Origin: Phycisphaerae bacterium
GTDB taxonomy: Bacteria > Planctomycetota > Phycisphaerae > UBA1845 > UTPLA1
DNA length: 12,809 nt
Direction: 5' to 3'
Assembly: GCA_029259995.1 (NCBI GenBank)
Contig: JAJDEC010000038.1
Location: 1 to 12,809, forward strand
Every line of letters starts with the position of its first letter. Within the stretch, counting starts at the first letter, position 1. Position numbers and translations under genes: made by a program. Below the pieces are notes generated by a model, which saw only the letters and a program-made list of their open reading frames with translations, searched no databases and was not told the DNA's origin. Shown one piece after another: positions 8,601 through 12,809 of this stretch.

Positions 8601-9527
8601 CAGGCCAGTGTTTCGGCGATTCTCAACAAGGCGACGCAGGAGGCGATTCGATCCGATCTGGAGAAGATCGTGCTCAGCGTTGAAGAGTACAACGAGGAGG
8701 TCAACGCGTTTGCCCGGGAATGGGATCGTCTGTCGCCACGTGTGTCCGCATGGAAGGCGGGCGACGACATCGAACTGCTGATCGAATACCAGGACGCAGC
8801 GGAGAGTCTGGTTCGAACATTCCATACCAAGAGCAATGACGCCTTGGCGCAGGCGACGGATCTTTCGCAGCGGCTTGACGAACGCGGCGACCATATGACG
8901 GAACGACGACTGCTCGAAGCCGAGTTGCTGTCCGCCGTCAACAAGTCGCGGACCGTCTGGCAGGCGTGTGCGTCGCATGTGGTCCTGGTTGTGGGAACGA
9001 ACAATCCGCCGATCAAGGGCTTCAGTCAGACGATTGCGAATCTGGCGCCGCGCATTGCCGAGGGCATGGAACGGCATCGTGACATCGTCGAGAAGAAACT
9101 TCAGGAAGCGCGAACAAATCAGTGGGTCGCGCAGAAGAGCGATCTGGAAGCGGAAGTGATCCAGGCGAGAGCACGATACGAGGGGCTCTCCAAGCAGGTC
9201 CGGGCGCAGCTGGAATCGGATACGAAGAGCAAGACTTCGACGATCAAGATTCAGGAACAGCTTCGCGAGGAAACCGCCGAACAGCAGGCGACCGTGTCGC
9301 GGGCGAAGGATGCGCTGCATCTGGTCGAGCTCGAGCTTCACGACGTGCAGCAGCCGAAGGTGCGAATGCCGCGCGGGAAAGTGACGTATCGACCCTTTGA
9401 GGCGACGTCGATCGGTTACATCGACTCGGCGCGCAAGCCGTGGGCGATTCTCTGCGGCGCCTTGGCCTCCTTTGCCTTCTATTCCTACATGTGGTGGTTC
9501 CGATCGCGATCGCGTCGGGCGCGCTAA
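2694..9527 (+). CDS. Giant coiled-coil membrane protein with Wzz/PCP-like C-terminal module
   Basis: 2277 residues. Residues 1-186 are Pro/Ser/Glu-rich and look disordered. Residues ~187-1655 are almost unbroken Glu/Arg/Gln/Ala/Leu coiled coil without proline breaks, about 0.2 micrometre if extended at 0.15 nm per residue. An Arg-rich segment precedes membrane helix 1 (~1704-1726); ~520 residues follow, mostly helical, then helix 2 (~2250-2270) and a basic tail ending RSRSRRAR. Both flanking basic clusters predict N- and C-termini in the cytoplasm and the middle outside. A short strand-like stretch after helix 1, a GIDLIARVHDRDAALV-type segment, a helical hairpin and a helix at the extreme C-terminus match the plan of polysaccharide co-polymerases (Wzz, GumC), which control chain length. 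A glycosyltransferase follows. There is no Walker A motif or ABC signature, so it is neither SMC nor a BY-kinase. Five cysteines in all, two of them extracytoplasmic (C1775, C2092). The PCP call is moderate; the coiled coil and two-helix topology are solid. Confidence 0.88.
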   Translation: MPQETRRDGAADSTRSAGPGNASFVHVGSDRLPLDDPPVPDPHSSDRAHLTDTAPEDMQDEATLLAADLERLNSASSTISGIQSWIESNSQAPVPQVSAQENPDSAAPNPLQTVESSVVDDSARRPIPESGAEAVSQDAEGSTGGETEIREAAEPARGNGNMDNPATANHTEADQSPSSTTPPGANLESELDQARDEMKRMRERTAYQNRMQGSIGIQTRKLDKRATELRDRVAQAQAALDARAEKVRAELAREREQLRAYRDKLQVKATELIESAKGQNEKLAAQRAELTKRQESLVRAKEDLKAEIEQQRTELENARRGFESERQAYFQRLKEESERTTAEKLRELEVANLQRLEELTDSAKSTTESRLLELEEARLRDREHLEAESQSVIADKLRELELAREEDLETIRAEAEAAAQAKLSLLEEQSARRQSELDEQSAQLRARQEEVETAAESRLRELEEFKQDALERLESESKSAVESRLREIEEEAVNRQATLDERDEELRERELRMEAELAEREQVIADRERTWETGALKRLEERETQLEARHREREGELESRLASLTEREKGLESRKAELDAEIARRQAEFEKTAAEFRERDAQFESRVEERLREIEEQADERQTELVSQSLNMRQREAELQKEFEARVHQLEQTLAEREAEIAESAGRDVDRRVEELREQAKQRIVELQQREELLIAREGAAKQATSEKVRKIEEDAVARRKELDEREATLAARAEAAKQATAEKIRKIEEAAVERQRELTALEDAIVQRDSELREALAEHERELVAREQSIRDQEEALDVRIREARDEAETEFKRREREYDDRCDVLAKRERALDEQIASLDTRRQMLETRERSIEEIEARLGSDTEESTQLSGALENRERRLQEWQARVEKAEAALDEERTAVLRDRDEAEKVAKRSNEVMLELGERETTLKQSEEETERRHAELKDKIRIVEQRENELLEATRELEERSREIEERQQEIEQRSQELDEKLPEAESLESRAIALDQRAGELAARTAEVVRREQALKDNESTYAEREGEVSRTKSTIEQRAADLQRRESELAELQSTLDARTKVLEQETARFEGAKDELESLRERLETRDGAVAEREQLLADRMAEVARTELAAQSEDERVRAEREELDALRRAYETDFERFESDRATQEAAQAELERAQAILEKERVEFESLRSNVTTDQSQLEAEVAMVREAQTQLAADRDAVERRQAEAEAEWARLERDRLAFQDRVRTLADERELLDASKDEAAEARKRLAERIDETREIRRQLAGKVERHQKRKERLASQFAELEKRRNEIDEEFDDLRKAREAFEARQFELQNDADAQSAAAAKIASERTVLEQERKTYDAGRRKLEEERRRVVEREAAIEERGQQIDERAERIEKELAAIQTQRQELLRIQAETGGSSERLSALIEQAEKREADLKEREAGLQSMQEALAARSAEVSERDADLDRRAGEVREEADAAQREMASIQEERRALDLLRKSESEAIERIRAEADEEIAAERERLREAEREMEARMERLREQIEDDTDASDDKARSELRAEIEQELAEELESATQKEQEIEARCASRMEDVERDIAARLESLESEVRQRRADIEEEASLAVMAARAELDSERSLIDEQIEALRRRQSAVAQEEQQLERKRASLDELIQGVDSVDSDVISAEADRIGGGSAPDTARRRQLVAAGAGVPTGGTFRPLVTAAIAVGLGVVSAFAVMLNPDNPTEVRARLQFDTGSGEIGGKSATDHIAALVGDESLFQVAGEQSNCRLLQLWQEKKLQIAPSPDNDGIDLIARVHDRDAALVKTGFSKLGEVYVEALENQQLTEEQRQRELARLETLKQEKFDAWKAEMDELSALRGAAAAAAAADGATYDELLAKEKSAESSFDAAKTALAEFEQRGMPRGRIGPTTEQIAESIRSDEELLQAMAEREDKSFRLHDELLSAFGEAQPRVTDVVVNAKSLQASVSAILNKATQEAIRSDLEKIVLSVEEYNEEVNAFAREWDRLSPRVSAWKAGDDIELLIEYQDAAESLVRTFHTKSNDALAQATDLSQRLDERGDHMTERRLLEAELLSAVNKSRTVWQACASHVVLVVGTNNPPIKGFSQTIANLAPRIAEGMERHRDIVEKKLQEARTNQWVAQKSDLEAEVIQARARYEGLSKQVRAQLESDTKSKTSTIKIQEQLREETAEQQATVSRAKDALHLVELELHDVQQPKVRMPRGKVTYRPFEATSIGYIDSARKPWAILCGALASFAFYSYMWWFRSRSRRAR
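3711..4208 (+). repeat. 26-residue (78-bp) coiled-coil repeats
   Basis: Units begin at 3711, 3789, 3867 and 3945, each exactly 78 bp apart, then at 4053 and 4131, again 78 bp apart after a 108-bp step. Each opens with a variant of AESRLRELE: TTAEKLRELE, TTESRLLELE, VIADKLRELE, AAQAKLSLLE, AAESRLRELE, AVESRLREIE. The DNA copies have diverged well beyond the protein, so the array is old and maintained at protein level. 26 is not a multiple of seven, so the array is not a plain heptad repeat. Confidence 0.65.
4791..5006 (+). repeat. 36-residue (108-bp) tandem duplication in the coiled coil
   Basis: Two units start at 4791 and 4899. Their first 24 residues begin AAKQATSEKVRKIEE and AAKQATAEKIRKIEE and agree at 18 of 24 positions; identity fades over the last 12. 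The DNA is also visibly similar, so this duplication looks younger than the 26-residue array upstream. The 36-residue step equals the irregular step in that array, and the same core motif occurs in both. Confidence 0.65.
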
Positions 9528-9579
9528 GTCGAAATGCAGAATGATTCATTGAATCCGCCGCAGGTCTTTCGCCTGTAAT

Positions 9580-9600
9580 GAACCGGCTACTAGCCGGTTC
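9580..9600. repeat. Perfect 21-bp palindrome between the coiled-coil and glycosyltransferase genes
   Basis: Arms GAACCGGCTA and TAGCCGGTTC are exact complements around a central C at 9590. It starts 53 nt after the stop of the giant gene. No run of T follows, so it is not a canonical intrinsic terminator. It could be an RNA hairpin at the 3' end, a protein operator, or a REP-like dispersed element. A weak promoter-like pair, TTGAAT (9549-9554) and TGTAAT (9574-9579), with a poor 19-nt spacing, abuts it, which would put the palindrome over the transcription start. Confidence 0.6.
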
Positions 9601-9686
9601 CACACGATGAACGATTCTCATGACATACTTAGTGTTGATCGGGGCAGCGCGATGGTTAACGAGTCGATGCAAAGGCGCGTGACGCC

Positions 9687-10781
9687 TTGAGTTCCATTCG
9701 TGTTCTCTATCTCACGACAGATCTTCAAAAGGGCGGTCTCCCGCTTCGATTGTGCAATCTGGTGCGACGGCTTTCCGGGGCCGGCGTCGAGCCCGTTGTC
9801 GGCTGTCTCGCCACGCGCGGTCCATTACACGACGTGCTGGACGATGCGGGCATCGAGACGTTTCACTGCGATGCACGGGGCGGCTGGGATGCGCGATGTC
9901 TTGTGGAGTTCTCACGCGTCATTCAGCGAATCAACCCCGATCTGATTCATGCGTCGCTCTTTCATGCAAACCTCGCGGCGCGGCTTTGCGGTCGCATCGA
10001 TCGATCGCGGCCGATTGTCACGTCGACCGTGACGATCGAAGTGGAGCGGCGCTGGCATCGTCGCATCGAGGCGCTGACGTGCGGGCTGTCGGATGTGCAT
10101 GTCGGCAATTCACCGGCGGTAGCGCGGCACTTGATCGACGATCTCGGCTTTCCGCCGGGGCTTGTGTGCGTGATTCCGAACGGTATCGACATCGCGGCGA
10201 TTGACGAAGCGCCGCCGATGCGCCGGGCTTCTTTCGGGATTCGGGACGATTCGCCGTTGATGGTCTGGGCAGGTCGGATGGATCCCGTGAAGAATCTTGA
10301 GACGCTGATCGAAGCGGTTGTATGGATTCGACGTGAGCGAGTGATTCAATTGGCGCTGATCGGGGATGGACCGGAGCGGGGGAGGATTCAATCGTTCGTC
10401 GAGCGCCGTGGATTGGCGAATATCGTTCGATTCGTGGGCTGGTCGGACCATGTGGCTGGCTGGCTGAAGTCGGCGGATGTGCTGGTGTTTCCATCGCGGA
10501 CAGAGGGATGTCCGAACGTCGTGCTGGAGGCGATGGCGGCGCAATGTCCGATCGTGGCGAGTCGGATTCCGGCGCATGAGGCCATCTTTGGTGCCGGCGG
10601 CGCGGCACGGCTTTGTGCATGGAATGATGCGCTGTCATATGCGGATGCGATACGATGTGTCCTGGACGATGATCGTCGGCCGAATGCGATGGCGGCGGGG
10701 CGGCGGATTGTCGAGCAATTCTACTCCGTGGATACATCGGCGGCGGCCTGGATCCGCTGTTATCAAGATCTGATGGGCTGA
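9687..10781 (+). CDS. Family GT4 (GT-B fold) glycosyltransferase
   Basis: 364 residues, a normal length for a complete GT4 enzyme, soluble or peripheral at the inner face of the membrane. It would transfer a sugar from a nucleotide-sugar donor to a lipid- or glycan-linked acceptor; the sugar cannot be read from sequence. The N-terminal Rossmann domain opens VLYLTTDLQKGGLPLRL, with the glycine loop, and carries HASLFHAN at 88-95. NGID (165-168) marks the domain junction. The C-terminal donor domain has GRMDPVKNLETLIEA with Arg197 and Lys202, LIGDGPERGRI at 224-234, and the EX7E motif Glu273-Glu281 in EGCPNVVLEAM. All expected catalytic positions are present. The TTG at 9687 is the only plausible start: an in-frame stop lies at 9657-9659 and no ATG or GTG falls between. 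Its ribosome site is weak (AAAGG, 11 nt upstream). A surface-polysaccharide role is inferred from the Wzz-like neighbour. Confidence 0.93.
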   Translation: MSSIRVLYLTTDLQKGGLPLRLCNLVRRLSGAGVEPVVGCLATRGPLHDVLDDAGIETFHCDARGGWDARCLVEFSRVIQRINPDLIHASLFHANLAARLCGRIDRSRPIVTSTVTIEVERRWHRRIEALTCGLSDVHVGNSPAVARHLIDDLGFPPGLVCVIPNGIDIAAIDEAPPMRRASFGIRDDSPLMVWAGRMDPVKNLETLIEAVVWIRRERVIQLALIGDGPERGRIQSFVERRGLANIVRFVGWSDHVAGWLKSADVLVFPSRTEGCPNVVLEAMAAQCPIVASRIPAHEAIFGAGGAARLCAWNDALSYADAIRCVLDDDRRPNAMAAGRRIVEQFYSVDTSAAAWIRCYQDLMG

Positions 10782-10934
10782 TGCGCGCTGTCGAATCAGA
10801 TGCGATGCGCCGCCGACAGTCGTTCCGGCTCACAGAAATCCACATGAAAATTGCAGACTTGTGGCACGCGATTCGACCCGTTGGCGCTTGTTATTACGAT
10901 TATTCCCATTTTGAGCTCGAGCGTCTTGAGGATA

Positions 10935-10952
10935 CGTGATGAATTCGTCACG
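10935..10952. repeat. 18-bp near-perfect palindrome, possible operator or terminator stem
   Basis: CGTGATGAATTCGTCACG pairs with itself at every step except one T-G wobble. It lies 45 bp upstream of the candidate -35 box. No T tract follows, so an operator or RNA structure is as likely as a terminator. Confidence 0.4.
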
Positions 10953-10997
10953 CATCCGACGCGGAGGAATCGCGCACGGCACTCACGCGGAAAATCC

Positions 10998-11026
10998 TTG
11001 CCGGGTTTTGAGGCAATTGCGATAAT
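10998..11026 (+). promoter_or_regulatory. Candidate sigma70-type promoter for the MotA/MotB-like operon
   Basis: A -35 TTGCCG (10998-11003; 4 of 6 to TTGACA) is followed after exactly 17 nt by a -10 GATAAT (11021-11026; 5 of 6 to TATAAT). Transcription would begin near 11033, leaving a leader of about 80 nt before ATG 11113. It is the best promoter match I found in the intergenic DNA. Confidence 0.5.
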
Positions 11027-11079
11027 TCGAAATCCAGCGTCTTGATTCGGCGCGGAGTGCATCAATGCCGACTTGAGTT

Positions 11080-11096
11080 GTACGGCAACGGCGTAC
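11080..11096 (+). promoter_or_regulatory. Small hairpin in the leader of the MotA-like gene
   Basis: GTACG (11080-11084) and CGTAC (11092-11096) pair around a 7-nt loop GCAACGG, ending 16 nt before the start codon. The ribosome site below it is weak (GGA at 11102-11104). A role in translation is possible, but a stem of this size is also common by chance. Confidence 0.25.
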
Positions 11097-11112
11097 GGGT
11101 TGGAACTTTCTC

Positions 11113-11925
11113 ATGTTCAAGCATGCATTGAGTGTCGTCGGAAAGCCCTTCCGACGGTTGGCCGTCGCGGCGGACAAATTGCCGAGAGCCACGGTATTGC
11201 TGATCTCCGCCGGGATCGCGTGCGGGCTGATTCTGTTCTTCACGATCGCGCTGGGGCGGGACAATCGCATCGCCATCTTCTGGCTGGACTACAGTTCGGA
11301 CTCGGCGTTCCCTTATCCGTTCACGATTCAGAACCTGATGCACCTGCTGTTTTTCATCGGGCTTGGCGAGTTGCTGGTTCGTTGGAATCGTGCGGAGCGG
11401 GAACATGCGTGTTTGACATGGAATCTGCTTCCCGAAGACGACCACGCGATCCTGCAGGCGCCGGACCTGCCGCCGATTCGCAAGGCGCTGACGGATCGGT
11501 TCGCGAGCATCGAGGGTTTTCTGCCACGGCTCGTGAATCTCTGTATCCTCCAGTTCCAGGCCAGCCAGTCCGTCGATCAGACAGTCAGCGTGCTGAACAG
11601 CAGCCTGGATCTGCTGTCGCACCAGGTCGACATGCGATACACGACGACACGTTATGTTGTCTGGGTGATTCCGACCATCGGGTTCATCGGCACGGTCGTT
11701 GGCATCGCCGGGGCCCTGGGGCTGGTCGATCCGAGTGACCTGGATCTGGGGCGCGTGACGTCGAGCCTGGGCGTAGCGTTCAACACGACGATCATTGCGT
11801 TGCTGATGAGTGCCATTCTTGTGTTGGGGCAGAACGTCGTGCAGACACATGAGGAGCATGCGCTGAATCGTTCCGCGGATTACACGTTGTCGAATCTGAT
11901 CAATCGGCTCTACGTCGAGCATTGA
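11113..11925 (+). CDS. MotA/TolQ/ExbB-family ion-channel subunit
   Basis: 270 residues, inner membrane. Members pair with a MotB/TolR/ExbD subunit to convert proton or sodium flow into movement or envelope work. Four hydrophobic segments are visible: ~27-48, ~71-91, ~181-203 and ~219-242. The last two form the family core: IPTIGFIGTVVGIAGAL (186-202), then a short polar loop and SLGVAFNTTIIALLMSAIL (218-236), with Thr residues (194; 225-226) at the usual pore-lining places. The cytoplasmic loop at ~92-180 carries the LLPEDD and DLPPIRKAL segments. There is no long C-terminal tail, so it is not ZorA of Zorya defence, and no flagellar gene is nearby. ATG 11113 has only a weak ribosome site. The partner gene follows after 28 nt, clearly one operon, and a promoter candidate lies upstream. 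Which process it powers cannot be read from the sequence. Confidence 0.92.
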   Translation: MFKHALSVVGKPFRRLAVAADKLPRATVLLISAGIACGLILFFTIALGRDNRIAIFWLDYSSDSAFPYPFTIQNLMHLLFFIGLGELLVRWNRAEREHACLTWNLLPEDDHAILQAPDLPPIRKALTDRFASIEGFLPRLVNLCILQFQASQSVDQTVSVLNSSLDLLSHQVDMRYTTTRYVVWVIPTIGFIGTVVGIAGALGLVDPSDLDLGRVTSSLGVAFNTTIIALLMSAILVLGQNVVQTHEEHALNRSADYTLSNLINRLYVEH

Positions 11926-11939
11926 TCCCTGCTGCAATC

Positions 11940-11946
11940 GAGGGAG
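11940..11946 (+). promoter_or_regulatory. Shine-Dalgarno GAGGGAG for the TTG start at 11954
   Basis: GAGGGAG lies 7 nt before TTG 11954. It is the strongest ribosome site in the window and supports the TTG start over ATG 11996, which would remove most of the cytoplasmic N-terminus before the membrane helix. Confidence 0.6.
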
Positions 11947-11953
11947 TTTCGTC

Positions 11954-12809
11954 TTGCGAATACCGCGACGCGATGTGCAGATTTTCAGCCTCTCGATGAT
12001 GGACGTCATTTCCGGGGCAATGGGGGCGTTTCTGATCATCATGGTCGTGCTGATGCGCTACTACAAGGAAGACGGAGATATTGCGATCCAGCGCGAGCAG
12101 ATGGAGCGGTTGCTGGATGAGATTCAGCGCCAGGTCGATGAGGCGATGGAAAATCTTCAGATGTCGACGGATGTCGACGTCAAGGATTTGATGCAGCGAT
12201 TGCAGACCTTGAAAGAGCAATTGGGGCATGCGCGGCGCGAAGTGCAGCGAATGAGCAACGATCTTCAGGCGGCGCGGAACCGCGTGAACCAGCTGCGGGC
12301 CGAGAATCAACAGTTGCAGGCCGAAAGGCAGGTGTTGGAAGATGAGAATCGCGTTCTGAATAACCGGCTTGCGTGGCGGCGGCCGTTCGGCGTGTTGGCC
12401 ACGTGGCACTCGACGACGACCGTGGACGTCGATCTGGAAATCGAGATCAACTCGGTATTCACCAACCATGACGATATTGCGTACTTCGATCCGGACGGGA
12501 CGATGCCCATCATGACGGGGCAACTGGGCATCAACGGTACAGGGCCATCGAATTCCGAGTTTGCGTGTGTTCGCGACTCGTGGCCGGGCGCTGAGTTCAA
12601 GATCTATGTCGTACTTCGGAAAGACCCCGCATTGGCGACGACGTCCATCACAGTCACTGCGGATGGCGATGACATGTTCAAGAATTTCGGAAGCGTGCAG
12701 CTCGATGCAAACAAGCGATGGGAGTTTATCGGCGTCCTGAAGACGGACGATGCGGGAAAGACGACGGCCGAGGAAGCGACGCAGGCCCAGCGCGACGCCG
12801 ATCGGCGCA
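11954..12809 (+). CDS. MotB/ExbD-like partner subunit with coiled coil (3' end outside window)
   Basis: An open frame of 285 codons with no stop before the window end. The short basic N-terminus (RIPRRDVQ) is followed by one membrane helix, ~11-35, reading SMMDVISGAMGAFLIIMVVL. Asp17 near its start sits where MotB has its ion-carrying aspartate (ADFMTAMMAFF). Positive-inside charge puts the rest in the periplasm. Residues ~45-140 are coiled coil; ~145-263 look beta-rich, with alternating hydrophobic residues (TTVDVDLEIEI, EFKIYVVL, TSITVTADG). I see no OmpA peptidoglycan-binding domain in this part, unlike classical MotB; one could lie beyond the edge. It is 28 nt after the MotA-like gene. 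The TTG start is supported by GAGGGAG. The membrane helix and pairing make the subunit call firm; the periplasmic domain is not recognised. Confidence 0.85.
   Translation, partial: MRIPRRDVQIFSLSMMDVISGAMGAFLIIMVVLMRYYKEDGDIAIQREQMERLLDEIQRQVDEAMENLQMSTDVDVKDLMQRLQTLKEQLGHARREVQRMSNDLQAARNRVNQLRAENQQLQAERQVLEDENRVLNNRLAWRRPFGVLATWHSTTTVDVDLEIEINSVFTNHDDIAYFDPDGTMPIMTGQLGINGTGPSNSEFACVRDSWPGAEFKIYVVLRKDPALATTSITVTADGDDMFKNFGSVQLDANKRWEFIGVLKTDDAGKTTAEEATQAQRDADRR

Larger units (their letters stand above)
10782..11112 (+). other. 331-nt intergenic region upstream of the MotA/MotB-like pair
   Basis: No convincing gene. It is visibly less GC-rich than the surrounding coding DNA, especially 10840-11060. 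It holds a short inverted repeat CTGTCG/CGACAG (10788-10793 and 10814-10819, 20-nt loop), a near-perfect palindrome at 10935-10952, a sigma70-like promoter at 10998-11026 and a hairpin at 11080-11096. A 31-codon reading frame (10844-10939) has no ribosome site and is not called. Confidence 0.6.

Noticed and set aside
2694..9527. SMC/Rad50-type ATPase
   Set aside because: Long coiled coils often draw this label, but the N-terminus is a disordered Pro/Ser/Glu-rich region, with no Walker A, ABC signature or hinge domain, and the C-terminus is a membrane module.
2694..9527. Polysaccharide tyrosine autokinase (BY-kinase fused to Wzz)
   Set aside because: The tail after the last membrane helix is only about seven basic residues; there is no Walker motif or tyrosine cluster.
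9580..9600. Canonical intrinsic terminator
   Set aside because: The stem is perfect but is followed by TTCCACACGATG-type sequence with no T run, and the loop is a single base if fully paired.
10844..10939. 31-codon reading frame in the intergenic gap
   Set aside because: No ribosome site, codon use unlike the neighbours, and its end runs into the palindrome at 10935-10952.
11062..12042. 326-codon open frame on the - strand across the MotA/MotB-like genes
   Set aside because: It spans the end of one well-supported gene and the start of the next, shows no domain, and its product is Arg/Gln-rich as expected for a shadow frame.
11113..12809. Zorya defence (ZorA/ZorB) or a flagellar stator
   Set aside because: The A subunit lacks the long ZorA C-terminal tail, the visible B subunit lacks OmpA, and no defence nuclease, helicase or flagellar gene is in the window.

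Overview
The window reads as one gene-dense stretch of a GC-rich (roughly 60%) bacterial chromosome. All five assigned genes lie on the + strand. GTG and TTG starts are used, and the gene families (FHA proteins fused to coiled coils, very large proteins, unusual MotA/MotB-like pairs) suggest a planctomycete or another large-genome Gram-negative. That placement is an inference; there is no rRNA or marker gene here to settle it.

Layout. (1) 1-202: leader with no assigned gene. (2) 203-2584: a 793-residue protein with two degenerate FHA domains followed by long coiled coils. (3) 2694-9527: a 2277-residue protein. About 1,470 residues are predicted cytoplasmic coiled coil, followed by a membrane segment, a ~520-residue extracytoplasmic region and a second membrane segment at the C-terminus. 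The last ~575 residues have the topology of a Wzz-type polysaccharide co-polymerase. (4) 9528-9686: spacer with a perfect 21-bp palindrome. (5) 9687-10781: a GT4/GT-B glycosyltransferase. (6) 10782-11112: a non-coding gap with a good sigma70-type promoter and two inverted repeats. (7) 11113-11925: a MotA/TolQ/ExbB-family channel subunit. (8) 11954 to the window end: a MotB/ExbD-like partner with one membrane helix carrying an aspartate, then a coiled coil and a probably beta-rich periplasmic domain. It is cut by the window end and has no OmpA domain in the visible part.

How they may work together (inference): the first two genes share a gapless block of about 49 coiled-coil residues with about half identical positions, which suggests that they are related by duplication or assemble together. 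The Wzz-like tail and the adjacent glycosyltransferase point to surface polysaccharide. The MotA/MotB-like pair would add an ion-driven motor or energy-coupling unit under its own promoter. One hypothesis is an envelope-spanning machine with a cytoplasmic scaffold about 0.2 micrometre long, coupling polysaccharide handling to ion-motive force. Co-location is the only evidence for linking the two halves.

No tRNA, rRNA, CRISPR array, insertion sequence or phage gene was seen.
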